Source of the DNA: Cymbomonas tetramitiformis
Lineage: Eukaryota; Chlorophyta; Pyramimonadophyceae; Pyramimonadales; Pyramimonadaceae
Direction: 5' to 3'
Assembly (NCBI GenBank): GCA_001247695.2
Contig: LGRX02034761.1
Span: 31,356-95,355, forward strand
Length of the DNA: 64,000 bases
Positions 16,006-26,340 of this stretch are shown here, in pieces. Both the position numbers and the translations under genes were made by a program. The notes below the pieces were generated by a model that was not told the DNA's origin, made no database searches, and saw only the letters and a program-made list of their open reading frames with translations. Positions within the stretch are counted from its first letter, which is position 1; the number at the start of each line of letters is the position of its first letter.

Positions 16006-17587
16006 CTTGGGTGCATATTTTAACCCTCGGCGGTACGTGGGAGAGCATCGACAGGTTGGACATCTCCACGCAATTGGGGACTCTGCCAGCCAGGAAGTTG
16101 ACGGAGGCCATGCGGGTCTCCAACCGCGAAAAATACTCCGCCGCGGTCTCGTTCGTCGCCTGCCTCAGTGCAATGGCCTCTCCGTGTGCATTCTCCAGGT
16201 AGGCCTGTGTTAGAGAACACACCGCCAGATCGCTGAAGAACACGTCCAGCTCTACGTAGCGCCGGTGCCAAGCCTGGTCAGACCCGAAGGTCCCCGCCGC
16301 ACGCTCCAAGAATTTCTTCTGCTGGTCCTGAAGAGTGTGCTCCTTAAAACTCCAAAGGAGGCTCGACACGCTCGCCTGGTACGCCGATACAGATGGCGTA
16401 TAGCTGGGAGTGGTCAGCGCCTCGATCACGATGGCCTCTTGGAATATCTTCCGCACCATGTTGGAGTAGTGCTCCAACTGCGTCAGGAGGCCATCCTTGT
16501 CGGCCGACTTGGTGTCGGACGCGGAGCGAGGGAATCTGGTCACACTCTTGATCAGCTTCTGCACCATCTCCTTGGTCTTGTGCTCCAGGCGGACCTCGTC
16601 TGAGGATGCTCGCAGATTAGTGCCCTGCGGCAGTCGGACGATGCCTGGTACGAAGGGGGCGGCGCTGGGAGAGAGTGCGGGGTTCGCAGCAGCGGCAGAG
16701 TGAACGGGGTTTGCGGCGGCGGAGTGGGGGAAACGGGCTGGAGGTGGTAGTCCCGGGGCATGCGCGGGTGGGAGTGCAGGCGCGGGATTTGTGGGGACTG
16801 CAGTCGAAGTGGGCGGTAATGCAGGGGCTGATGGTGGAGCGGGGAGTGGAAGAGGTGTATGGAAGGGCAGGGGTGTGGATGGTTGTGCGGCCACCACGCT
16901 CATGCTCCGGTACCAATCGGAGTTGCTGACTTCTGACCACGCGGCGAGCCCGTCCTGGTCGAAGTTCTGCATCTCCGACTCCCGCGCAGTGGCAGGGATC
17001 CACTCCCACACTGGCTGCCCCATGCTCGTAGACCGCACATTGGCTGCGGCTGGGTCCCCCATTGCCATATCCATGACCTCGCGGTCGACCATGAGAACCC
17101 AGGTCTCCACACGAGGGTTGGTAAGTGGTAGGGGTGCGTGGTGTAGGCGGCCTCCCATGCGCGCATATGCGGTCAGCGGCGCTCCCAGCAGGTGCATGAT
17201 CCTGAACAGGATGGCGTCGCCCTGCACCCCAGCCCGGCGGCGTTCATCCCATGGCAGGGAGACGGTTGCCGCGCCTCGCACCCCCGCTGACTGGTGCACC
17301 CACAATGACCCACCGTCGTGGGTGACGAAGAGAGCCCTGACCTCTGGGTACTGAGGGTAGGAGGGCTCCGGTGCGGGGTCGTCAGGGGGATCTTGGGGTG
17401 GATCACTGGTGGGCCCTGGTGGCGAGTCGCTCGAACTGGGGTCTCCGGGCTCCGAGTCGGGGTTGCCACCGCCGTGCACTACCGTCTCCATCGACTGCCG
17501 CCGGCGAGCCACCATCATGTTGAGGGGGTCCGGCCGACCCTGAGTGGGAGGTTCGGCGGGAGCGGTTTCAGCGACAGTCTGGGACAC
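15932..17587 (-). CDS. Gag capsid-like protein
   Basis: A 551-codon frame with a Pro-rich first half (residues about 225-300) and a helical second half. The segment ATNETAAEYFSRLETRMA and the preceding block resemble the retrotransposon Gag core. It lies directly upstream of the CCHC knuckle, the expected place. Its start (GTG in the open frame) is not meaningful for a eukaryote, and it overlaps ORF1 by 20 bases, so it may be expressed from the same message by frameshifting or be separated by an indel. Confidence 0.75.
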   Translation of the reverse strand: MSQTVAETAPAEPPTQGRPDPLNMMVARRRQSMETVVHGGGNPDSEPGDPSSSDSPPGPTSDPPQDPPDDPAPEPSYPQYPEVRALFVTHDGGSLWVHQSAGVRGAATVSLPWDERRRAGVQGDAILFRIMHLLGAPLTAYARMGGRLHHAPLPLTNPRVETWVLMVDREVMDMAMGDPAAANVRSTSMGQPVWEWIPATARESEMQNFDQDGLAAWSEVSNSDWYRSMSVVAAQPSTPLPFHTPLPLPAPPSAPALPPTSTAVPTNPAPALPPAHAPGLPPPARFPHSAAANPVHSAAAANPALSPSAAPFVPGIVRLPQGTNLRASSDEVRLEHKTKEMVQKLIKSVTRFPRSASDTKSADKDGLLTQLEHYSNMVRKIFQEAIVIEALTTPSYTPSVSAYQASVSSLLWSFKEHTLQDQQKKFLERAAGTFGSDQAWHRRYVELDVFFSDLAVCSLTQAYLENAHGEAIALRQATNETAAEYFSRLETRMASVNFLAGRVPNCVEMSNLSMLSHVPPRVKICTQGDAAPESHPLGCLQTRRVGKEGRR

Positions 17588-18704
17588 CGGGGGGGGTTAC
17601 GCTGTCAGCGGCGTCCGCCTCGAGTGGATGGTCCGCCGTCAGGGTCCCCTGTGCGCTGCTCTGAGGGTCGCCTGGAGGGGAGGCTCCTGCAGAAGTCGTC
17701 GCGCCAGGCAGGGCGAGTCCCCTCGAGATAACCGCGGAGATATCCAGGGCCTGTACTGCCGCCAGGACTTCCCTGTGAATGTGCTCGCTCCGGCTGCTCG
17801 CGTCCGAGTCAGAACCGGACCTGTGGGCTGCCCTCCGCCTGCGCTCAGCCCGTGCCTGCGTGCTTCGGCTGCCCCTGGTCCCCGTGCTGGTGCGGCTGAC
17901 GTCCGTACCGGACTCGGGGTCGGAGTGATCAGATGCATGGCTCAGACCTGGAATGTGCCTGCCGTGCGTCGCGGGGCCCGAGGATACTCTTCGGGAACGT
18001 CGACTCCGGCGGGTCTCTGAGGCTGCTGCCACCGCGGGGAGATGGCGTACCAAGAGCTGGGCCCCGCCCGAGGCGCTCTGCTGAGCTCCGCTGTCAAGGG
18101 GTACCTGCAGAGGATCTGGCAGGGCTGCGGCGCCGATACTGATGAAATGCTGCAGCGGTGAGAGATCCGCACCAGAGTCATGAAGCGCGGAGGTAGCTGG
18201 TACCAGCTGATGGGGCTGCTGTGGCTGTTGTTGCGGCTGCGGCTGATGTTGCTGCTGGAACTGCTGCTGCTGTAACTGCTGCTGCTGTAACTGCTGCTGC
18301 ATCGGTTCCAGTGACTGCTGCTGGAGCCACTGCCGTTGCTGCTGCTGGTACGCGAGCCACTGCTGCTGTTGCTGCAGCTGTTGTTGGAACGGTGTGGGAT
18401 ATGAGCCCATGGGGTGGTGGGTTCCCAGTGTGAACGGCACTGGTGACACTCCCCCAGCGAGGGGCGCTGAATGGGGCAGTACCCAATTGACGCCGTTCCA
18501 TACAGCCTGTGCGGGGGTGCCATCCGGCATGGTATATGGGCGGGGCACCGCAGTGTAGGGCATGGTGGTGCCTGGATGTGGAAGGGGGTGAGCGGAAGAG
18601 TATGTGGTGGGAGATGGGAAGGTGATGGGGGAGAACAGTGGGTGGTGTAACGACTCTGCGCTGACACCCATGCTGGGAAAGGATTCTGATGTCTGCTGTG
18701 ACAT
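17568..18704 (-). CDS. ORF1: poly-glutamine, low-complexity protein of the Ty3/gypsy element
   Basis: From the ATG at 18704 the frame encodes Ser/Pro/His-rich sequence, then long glutamine runs (nt about 18220-18400), then an Arg/Ser-rich segment. No folded domain is apparent. It is the first sizeable ORF after the 5' LTR and may be the N-terminal part of Gag. Glutamine-rich regions often drive self-association. Confidence 0.65.
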   Translation of the reverse strand: MSQQTSESFPSMGVSAESLHHPLFSPITFPSPTTYSSAHPLPHPGTTMPYTAVPRPYTMPDGTPAQAVWNGVNWVLPHSAPLAGGVSPVPFTLGTHHPMGSYPTPFQQQLQQQQQWLAYQQQQRQWLQQQSLEPMQQQLQQQQLQQQQFQQQHQPQPQQQPQQPHQLVPATSALHDSGADLSPLQHFISIGAAALPDPLQVPLDSGAQQSASGGAQLLVRHLPAVAAASETRRSRRSRRVSSGPATHGRHIPGLSHASDHSDPESGTDVSRTSTGTRGSRSTQARAERRRRAAHRSGSDSDASSRSEHIHREVLAAVQALDISAVISRGLALPGATTSAGASPPGDPQSSAQGTLTADHPLEADAADSVTPPGVPDCR

Positions 18705-18764
18705 TCTGACTGCTGAGCTGGTTGAGTTCACAGACTGGGTGTGGCAATAGCCACAGGTGAGCAA

Positions 18765-19977
18765 ACGTAGTGAGTGCTCGCCTTTTTTATTTAATCAGTC
18801 TCGTCCTCGTCGATGTCACTCTCTGGAGGCGAAGGAGCGGGGCTTCCAGGTGGAGATGGGGGGACCCAAGGCCACTCGTCGATCACTTGTATTGGGAATG
18901 AACCAGGGAGCGCGGGGAAGGCTGTTAGGTCTTGGGTGTGCGGGTAGTGGAAGTGGTAGTTTCCAACCTGATGCCACACGAAATTGTGATACACTGGTGG
19001 GATAGCCAGCTTGGCTCTGCCCAGGCGTTCAGTCGCTGTTCTCCTCTTCGTCGTCAGAGGAAGAGGGGGAAGGAGGACCGCTGAAACCGCTCTGCCAGAA
19101 AGCGCCTGCTGGTGGGTAGGTAGGGTCTGGAGGGAATACCCACTTAATAGGTCCTTGCTTCCACCACGCTCTTCTGTATTTGTCTGGGTCTGGGGGTACT
19201 GCCATACACCAGCGAACTCAAAATTTGGCCAGGGCTCCGCGACACGATTTTTGAGTGCCTAGGCGCGCGAGCAAGAGTCAAGCAGCAACGAAAGGAAGGG
19301 TGTCAGGTCCAATACAGAGGTCCAGTAAGGTCCCAGACGGTATTTATGCTCCGTAGGTCCCAAGAATGCTCCAGTCAGGGCACTGCTGGAGGATACCAGG
19401 AGGTGCTGAAGAGCTGCCAGAAACGTCCAGGAACTGCTGAAAGCGCTGTTTGGTGGAGCTTTCCCCGCTGCTGATGGCCGTGAGGGCGGTATCAGGGGTT
19501 TCTAGGCTGTTCTATGGGGTCTAAGGAGGGGTTTTTCGGTGGTGGGGGCTACTGGGAGAGGTTTTGGGGTAGGCTGGAAACTGTCAAAAACGGCTATTTT
19601 TGGCTGTTTTGGGCGGTTTTTCGCCTTTTTGGGGCTCTGAAAGGTAAGCTATATGGTTTTCTTGGCTACTGTAGACCGGGGAAACCCTTCAGGGTGCTCC
19701 CTGACGGTCGTTTGTGGCCTGGGACGGACTTCGGGTTTAAGATCGGAAAACGAATGCTTGGGTTTCTGAGCCAGTTTGAGCCCCCAGTGTTAAGGAGCTG
19801 AAATATGACGTTTTGAAGATATTTCCCAGAGAATACGGCCGTTGTATACGAAAAAAAATGTACTTACAGAGGCAAAAATTGCGCACGTATAGCCGGAAGT
19901 ACAGCTCTCCCCCTGTATTACAACGAAAGTTCCAATAGGTCCGTGGGCGAGTTGCGCAGGGGCGAATTCGCAGCACA
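18765..19977 (-). other. 5' leader of the Ty3/gypsy element
   Basis: About 1.2 kb between the primer-binding site and ORF1. It holds a short frame at 18791-18994 (67 codons, ending in acidic residues) that could be an upstream ORF, and otherwise no recognisable domain. Confidence 0.5.
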
Positions 19978-19986
19978 CTGATACCA
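19978..19986 (-). other. Primer-binding site, initiator tRNA-Met type
   Basis: Read on the minus strand, two bases after the 5' LTR, the sequence starts TGGTATCAG, the first nine bases of the plant initiator-tRNA-Met primer site (TGGTATCAGAGC). The next bases diverge. Its location fixes the direction of the element. Confidence 0.75.
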
Positions 19987-19988
19987 AA

Positions 19989-20642
19989 TGTGCCCGTGGG
20001 CACTACGACAGATGCTCGGAGATATGTTTTTGATTGAACGTGCAAAGGTACACAATTCGGATTTTTATAATATACTGGATCAGGGCCAGATTGAGGTACA
20101 AACGATAATTCGGTTCCGAGTTCTGAAGGCTAAACACTTCTCAAGTGCTCCACTTATTCACTCGTCACTCAGGTTGCAGGGTCAACCACTCGACAGCCGA
20201 TGTCACACTTCGGCTCAACGTTCAATTCCCGATCCGATCTCATTTCTAATTCCGATTCGTCATTCTCGATTCAGATGTTATGCCGACAGACTGACACGAT
20301 GACTGCCCCACAGTACTGTCATACTACTGTACTGTCATACTGTCATACTGTCATAATGTCATAACCTTGATATCTGATATTCGATTTCATTGTCTTTTCA
20401 ACCCCGATGCGAATCTGACCATTCTTCGAGGGTCGGACTGAGTTCCACGATGACACCCCCCACAGTACTGTCATACTACTATAGTGTCATAGTGTCATAG
20501 TGTCATACCCCGGACATCTGGTATTCATTCTCATCGTGATTTCAAGCCCAATTTCACTGTCATCGTGCCAATCCCAGATTACCCCCGATGACACACATAC
20601 GGACGCATAGGCATATCGGCTCACGCTGTGCCTCCGGGCACA
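19989..20642 (-). repeat. 5' LTR of the Ty3/gypsy element
   Basis: A 654-bp partner of 6843-7536 with the same ends. It has fewer ACTGTCAT octamers and about five visible substitutions. It should hold the element's promoter; no TATA box stands out clearly. Confidence 0.9.
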
Positions 20643-20647
20643 AATAT
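20643..20647. repeat. Target-site duplication, right copy (AATAT)
   Basis: It matches 6838-6842 exactly and directly follows the terminal CA of the LTR. The element landed about 570 bp past the stop codon of the S1-domain gene. The 560 bases from 20648 to 21212 hold no supported gene and are probably that gene's 3' flank. Confidence 0.85.
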
Positions 20648-21212
20648 AGCGGCAGAATTTACACGCACGACAAATTTCCCCGCAACATATGATAACTAAA
20701 ACAATATGATAGCCCACGGAATCGTCTCAACGAACCCGAACACATTGGATGCATTGCGGAGACATGAACGAATGGGTGCGTTCATCAGCACATAGAGGTT
20801 AGTGGCAATTTCGCCATTTGCATCTAATCTACTACAAGTGGGGGGCAGTCGCCCTCTATAAGGAACGATTCGGAAGGACATACGGTTCAGACATATCCAG
20901 CAGCGGCATCCGATATGCAAAGCAATTACTGCCCAGACCAATATATCCATCGAATTCAAATGATTACACAACCTGCCAATGCTAGAATCAATATAGCAGC
21001 AAGCAACATCGCTGCAATGGTTTTCAACCAAGTTACAATAGGTGTGATGGCATGCAGTCGTTCCCATGGCAAAGACGCAAATGCACCCAGCACATTTAAG
21101 CATTCCCAATTCGTAAACTTTGACTGTGGATGTCAAGTTGAGGCGACCCCGTCCTTACAATGCGGAGAACATGACTATCCCATTCCCTGCCGTCGATGCC
21201 GGAAGCCTTTCC

Positions 21213-24200
21213 TCAGTCAGAATCAGAATCCGATGAATCACTCGCATCTTCCTTTTTCCGAGACTTTTTCTCTTTTTTCTCCTTCTTGGCCTTCTTAGAC
21301 TTCTTGCTTTTTTTGTCTTTCTTCTCCTTCTTCTCTTTCTTACTCTTCTTCTTATGCTTCTCTGCCTTTGCGAGGATGGCAAGTGCCTGTGCAATATCGG
21401 CCCTTGAGGCATTGTCCAACAACTCGGGAGGCGTTTTCTTGAGTGGCAAAGCATTCACACAAAGCAAGGTTCACCAAACGGCTGAAACGCTGCATGCGAC
21501 AACGTGCTCCGCAGCACCCATGGGTGCATTACAATGTTTGCACCTCCACCATTGGATTTGGACCATGCACTGCAGAGATGACACGATGGGTGTGACATAA
21601 CGCAGAGGAAATAATCAGATAGGTGTCACAACGAGATCCCATGGAAACGTACCTGCTCGACCGATGTGATCTGGGCCTTCGCTTCCGGCAGCGGCGGCGG
21701 CGGGGGAACCTGCATTACCTGCGAGCCTAATCGACTCAAATCCTCAACAAACTTGATCGATGGACAATGATCTAAGCTCTAATCAGTCACTGAATGGAGC
21801 GCAGGGTCACCCATGAGACATTCAGCCTTCCAATATCCGATCCAATATCCGATTCTACCATGCCCAGGCAAATTACCTTTGGCTGGTTCTCTTCGGGATC
21901 CTCATCTAGGATGTCATAGTTGCCATCGCCCATTTGCTTCACATCTCCAGCATGATGACTCTGCGCACCATGCCCCACACCAATGGTACCGCTGCATGAT
22001 ATAATCGTACTCGGGTCAGTACTCGCTGTCATGTCCATCCACATTAGGTCAGCAGCAAAGCCCCTAGCTCCCGCCCCTGCAGAGCCCCTACCAAGTCCCG
22101 CCCCTGCAGAGCCCCTACCTCCCACCCCTGGCCACATCGAGTCAGCAGCAGAGCCGCTAGGTCTCGCCCCTGGTCGCACTGAGTCAGCTCTTACACTCAC
22201 CCAGTTGATCACACCAGTCTTTGTGGTCTCTCCGGCGTCCTCCCCGAGCTTGCCTTGACCGCCGTCTCCGCGCGGCCGGCACTGCGTGTTGTTCGGATCC
22301 TGGACACAGCGATGACCGCACCCATCCCGGCACGCTTCACCCGGCTCAATTCTGACAACACTCAACCCTATGACCACCCCCTGTGGCAACGGCTGCGCCC
22401 CCCGCCAGATTGGTGATGGCTCCCTCGCACAAGTGCAGCGCCCAGGTGGACGCCCCCTGTGCGCCAGTGGAAGCTCCTCTGTGTTGATACTATCTGAGCA
22501 AGGCAGGGCCTGTCACGTGCTCAGGGTGATGGACCACTCCTCCCCGGTCGGGGTGGTGATGGAAGCAGGGTGTACCATGTCCTCTCCCGTGTTCTGATCA
22601 ACCACCTTCATCGAGCACCCAATCTTCAAGCGCCCATCGTCGGAAGTACTGATACAGCCTCCACCCCAGTACGGTGGTCAAGACCAGCGCATGACCCAGC
22701 TTAGAGTCAAGCTCGATACTCACCCCTGCTTCGATCATCGTGCGAGGATGTTGCCCATTTAACACCAGGCTCTCACATGATCGAGCGAAGATGATGCCAG
22801 CATGCAACCAGGCTCGCACGATCATGCCACGACAATGCGCCAGGCGTGGCGGGATGGGGGCCGGCAGCTCACTTGACTTCGACCACTTTCACATACACGC
22901 GCTCGCCTTGCGAAACGACCCCTGTCACAGAAGCCATCCCTTGCCCTCACTCGGCGAAAATGCATGCAGAGCCCCAGAGCAGAGCAAGGCTGTGCACCCA
23001 TCCCGGTGGTGGCGGCAGAGCCCCAGAGCGAGGCCGTGCACCCATCCCGGTGGTGGCGGCAGAGCGCCAGAGCAAGGCTGTGCACCCATCCCGGTGGTGG
23101 CGGCAGAGCCCCAGAGCAAGGCTGTGCACCCATCCCGGTGGTGGCGGCAGAGTCCTGTGAGCAAGGCTGTGCACCCATCCCGGTGGTGGCGGCAGAGCCC
23201 CGAGCGAGGCTGTGCACCCATCCCCGGGGTGGTGGCGGCAGCCCCAGAGAGCAAGGCTGTGCACCCATCCCGGTGGTGGCGGCAGAGCCCCAGAGCAAGG
23301 CTGTGCACCCGTCCCGGTGGTGCTGCAGAGCCCCCAGAGCGAGGCTGTGCACTCCATCCCGGTGGTGGCGACAGAGCCCAGAGCAGCTGTGCACCCATCC
23401 CGGTGGTGGCGGCAGAGCCCCAGAGCGAACCTCTCCGTGAGGCTGGGCAATCTGACCTACACCCTGGCGTGGGAGGACACCGGGGTGAGGCTTTATTTGC
23501 TCTCCGTGAGGCTAGGCACCTAATCTACACCCTGGTGGGAGGACACCGGTGAGGCTTTATTTGCTCTCCGTGAGGCCGGGCAATCTGACTTACACCCTGG
23601 CGTGGAGGACACCGTGGACCCTCCATTCTCTGGACTCACCCTCTCCAACAACTATTCTGTGGTGGACGGAGTGTTGGACTCTGCGGACACTGTGCCTTCT
23701 GGTGATGGTGATCGATGTGCTGAGGTGGCCGGAGGGGTGGTGAATCCTGGCCCTGCTACGCCCCGCTCCACTATGGGCAAGAGCGCTGCTCTGGATTGAG
23801 GTACCACCGAGCACATCTTTGACTCTATAGAGGTGTTCAACGAGGATGATGATCCCGAGGCTTGTGAGACTTTCACGGTGCTGCAGATAGAGTCAGCTTG
23901 GACTATCAGGACACCTTGGACTACGAGTTTGTACTCGGGACCGCTGCGGTGCTGGAGGGGTGGATATCTTGACAACTTCCACAGCAATGCTGCTGTGTGT
24001 TAATGGAGAGCTGAAGGGGTACCATCCCCATATTACTGGAGCTGGAAGGGGGCACCATCCCCATATCACTGGAGCTGGAGGGGCACCATCCCCATATCAC
24101 TGGAGCTGGAGGGGCACCATCCCTAGAACTGGGTGTAGCTGACTGAAGGGGCGCCATTCCCAAGAACTGGCGATGAGATAGCTAGACAGTCACCCTTTAG

Positions 24201-25490
24201 AAGGGGTGTTGGAATCTGCAGTGCCTGCTGAACAGTTTGGTGTAAAGCATGACTGTCTAGCCTTGTACAGCAGTCAGAATGCTCAAACCCTGAAGAAACC
24301 CTAAGAAACCCTTAGATCTAGATCTGTAGATCTGCTGAACTAATCGTAGCCGTTAGATCATTGATGACCATCGGCAAGTGCGTAAAGTTCAGCGGCCCAT
24401 ATTCTGAAAGTGGGCCGCTACTCCGGCGTGTCACTGCGGTCAGTATGAACACGACAGTGACACGTAGAACTCAAGTTCGTGAGCATTCACTTAGTTCGCC
24501 CAATCAGTAATGATTGGGCGCTAGAGTTCGCGGCGTGTCAAGTTGTGAACTGTTACATCTTTTGTGAATGAAAGTTTAAGCTCGCTTTTGCGTAACTATC
24601 CACCGCTGAATTCCAACCAGCTGCTTCCTGCACCTCCTACTGTCTCCTCGTATGCGCATCCCTTGGTATCTGCCGGCTACGGCCAGCAAGACACGCGCAA
24701 CGCCACACGACACGTGGTAGTGGTGCAGGCTGGGCGCTGCACATCGGAAACGTTGCGAGAGCGAGAGATGCTGGATACGGAGGGATACACACCGGCCATC
24801 GCAGCGATCTTGTCCTCGTCGGGGTCATCCCGATTGAACTCCAAGAAGTTCGCCACCTGCCGGGACACCGCGTGATATATCAAGAACGTGGCCACCCTCC
24901 TGCCGGCCATGTTCGAGCGCAAACATGAACCCCCTCACGCGGCCGCGTGCTTTGCAACCCTCGCGCCTGCCTGGCAGTAGATTCGCTTTCTTTCTACCTT
25001 CCCACCGCCCCGCTCGCTGCACTTTTGCCGCTTCTCCAGCCTCACAGCTGGGCTGCCGGGGGCCTTCACTCTGGGGATGCTCCCAGCCTCACAGCTGGGC
25101 TGCCGGGGGCCTTCTCTCTGGGGATGCTCCCAGCCTCACAGCTGGGCTGCCGGGGGCCTTCACTCTGGGGATGCTCCCAGCCTCACAGCTGGGCTGCCGG
25201 GGGCCTTAACTCTGGGGATGCCCTGTAGTCAAGTTACTGTGCCGAAGGCCGCGTTTGGGTCCGTGCCGTATGCTTGCTTATGACTGGAAGGGGGAAGCAG
25301 AGGGCGGAGGGGGTCGTGCTCACCTGCATTCGGTGCACCATGCCCCATCGGCCGAAGCCCTCCATCTCGACGAAGATCCCGAAAGGTTTTATCTGCTGCA
25401 CGGTGGCCCGCAGAACGGCGTTCAACTCGGGGGGCTCGTCACTACGCGGCCCTCCGCGCGGCCCTCGAGCCGGCGCTCCACCCCCGCCTC
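21213..25490 (-). CDS. S1-domain / zinc-finger RNA-binding protein (ZCCHC17/pNO40-like), C-terminal exons
   Basis: Spliced exons, 5' to 3': 25490-25324, 24856-24793, 22921-22873, 22648-22576, 22299-22201, 21960-21877, 21751-21653, 21569-21475, then about 21450-21213. All but the last junction have GT-AG borders and matching phases. The first four form an S1 RNA-binding domain: ATVQQIKPFGIFVEMEGF, GMVHRMQ, RVYVKVVEV, IGCSMKVVDQNTGEDM, then DPNN. This is the signature of pNO40/ZCCHC17 and related plant proteins. Later exons give a Pro-rich stretch, a C2HC-like finger (CKHC ... H ... C) and a Lys-rich tail ending DSSDSDSD. The 21475 junction gives a stop in the expected phase, so that border is uncertain. 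The RS-rich start is not found here; it precedes the second exon set at 28608-31684. Probable role: nuclear RNA binding. Confidence 0.75.
22960..23440. repeat. ~45-bp GC-rich minisatellite in an intron of the S1 gene
   Basis: About ten imperfect copies of a unit containing GTGCACCCATCCCGGTGG and GCGGCAGAGCCCCAGAGC. It lies in the intron between exons 24856-24793 and 22921-22873. Open frames across it on both strands are products of the repeat. It is followed at 23431-23610 by about three copies of a ~67-bp unit (CTCCGTGAGGCTGGGCAATC). Confidence 0.85.
24010..24602 (+). mobile_element. Copia-type 3' end: repeat-rich tail, polypurine tract and LTR
   Basis: 24207-24602 begins TGTTGGAATCTGCA and ends CTATCCA. 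It matches in layout and partly in sequence the LTRs at 39668-40087 and 42774-43193 read on the minus strand, including AAACCCTAAGAAACCC. It is preceded by a purine run (TAGAAGGGG) and by short repeats with GGCACCATCCCC, as the 3' tail of the other copy is. No partner LTR or coding part is present, so it is a truncated insertion or a decayed solo end, lying in an S1-gene intron. Confidence 0.6.
25036..25215. repeat. 47-bp minisatellite (four copies) in an S1-gene intron
   Basis: Four near-perfect copies of a unit containing CCTCACAGCTGGGCTGCCGG and TCTGGGGATGCTCCCAG. It lies between exons 25490-25324 and 24856-24793. Confidence 0.85.
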
Positions 25491-25874
25491 CTGCGATCAG
25501 GCAGTAACAGGCACAGAAGGTCACCTAAAGAACAAATCTGGGATGAAGCCGAAGAGGCAGTGCCCGCCAGGAAGCTGCCACTCAGACAAGCCACATCCCA
25601 TCACAGGCTTCCAACCAGTGGCCATCCCCCTTCGCCACGAGATGCCGACACCTCACATCACAGCGCACATTGCGGCAAATCATGACACACGCACACGAGT
25701 CCCCCAGCACGTGCAGTAACCATGCGGCACCAGACAAGGAAAAAAGGAAGCCCCAGACGAATCTGGGACGCCCACAGATGGACAGCTGGCAGCCTTTATG
25801 GGTGGTCCATGTCTCCGATGGGTGAGACGCGCTGTTGGAGCTGCTGTCGGTGGTGTGCAACCATCTTGCGGCGG

Positions 25875-26340
25875 GCCGGGCCCCGAGGAGGTGCGAGAGT
25901 GGCTAGCGCGCCACCTGCCGGGCCCCCGAGGAGGCGCGAGAGTGGTTAGCGCGCCACCTGCCGCCCCCCGAGGAGGCGCGAGAGTGGCTAGCGCGCCACC
26001 TGCCGGGCCCCCGAGTAGGCGCGAGAGTGGTTAGCGCGCCACCTGCCGCCCCCCGAGGAGGCGCGAGAGTGGCTAGCGCGCCACCTGCCGGGCCCCCGAG
26101 TAGGCGCGAGAGTGGTTAGCGCGCCACCTGCCGGGCCCCCGAGGAGGCGCGAGAGTGGTTAGCGCGCCACCTGCCGGGCCCCCGAGGAGGCGCGAGAGTG
26201 GCTAGCGCGCCACCTGCCGGGCCCCCGAGTAGGTGCGAGAGTGGTTAGCGCGCCACCTGCCGGGCCCCCGAGGAGGCGCGAGAGTGGTTAGCGCGCCACC
26301 TGCCGGGCCCCCGAGGAGGCGTGAGAGTGGTTAGTGCACG
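25875..26340. repeat. 43-bp minisatellite (about ten copies)
   Basis: A tandem array of a unit containing GAGGCGCGAGAGTGG and TAGCGCGCCACCTGCC, with two alternating variants (GGCTAGC/GGTTAGC). It lies between the two S1 exon sets, in an intron if they belong to one gene. Confidence 0.85.

Larger units (their letters stand above)
6843..20642 (-). mobile_element. Complete Ty3/gypsy-type chromovirus-like retrotransposon with two methyltransferase-like domains
   Basis: A 13.8-kb element transcribed on the minus strand. It has LTRs at 19989-20642 (5') and 6843-7536 (3'), a 5-bp target duplication, a primer-binding site beside the 5' LTR and a purine tract beside the 3' LTR. Order of parts: ORF1 (poly-Gln), Gag, zinc knuckle, linker ORF, protease, RT, RNase H, NPPY-type methyltransferase, integrase, chromodomain, cytosine-C5-methyltransferase-like domain. 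RT and RNase H before integrase is the Ty3/gypsy order, and a chromodomain after integrase marks chromoviruses. The LTRs differ by about five substitutions plus a short-repeat copy number, so the insertion is young, yet the frame breaks at least six times. Confidence 0.9.

Noticed and set aside
18178..18747. Ala-rich and Ser-rich ORFs opposite or alongside the poly-Gln ORF
   Set aside because: They are frame shadows of CAG/CTG repeats; the poly-Gln frame has the proper place and an ATG.
22740..23552. Long plus- and minus-strand ORFs (up to 270 codons) over the 45-bp array
   Set aside because: The unit length is a multiple of three and keeps all frames open; several frames on both strands give the same low-complexity text, with no domain.
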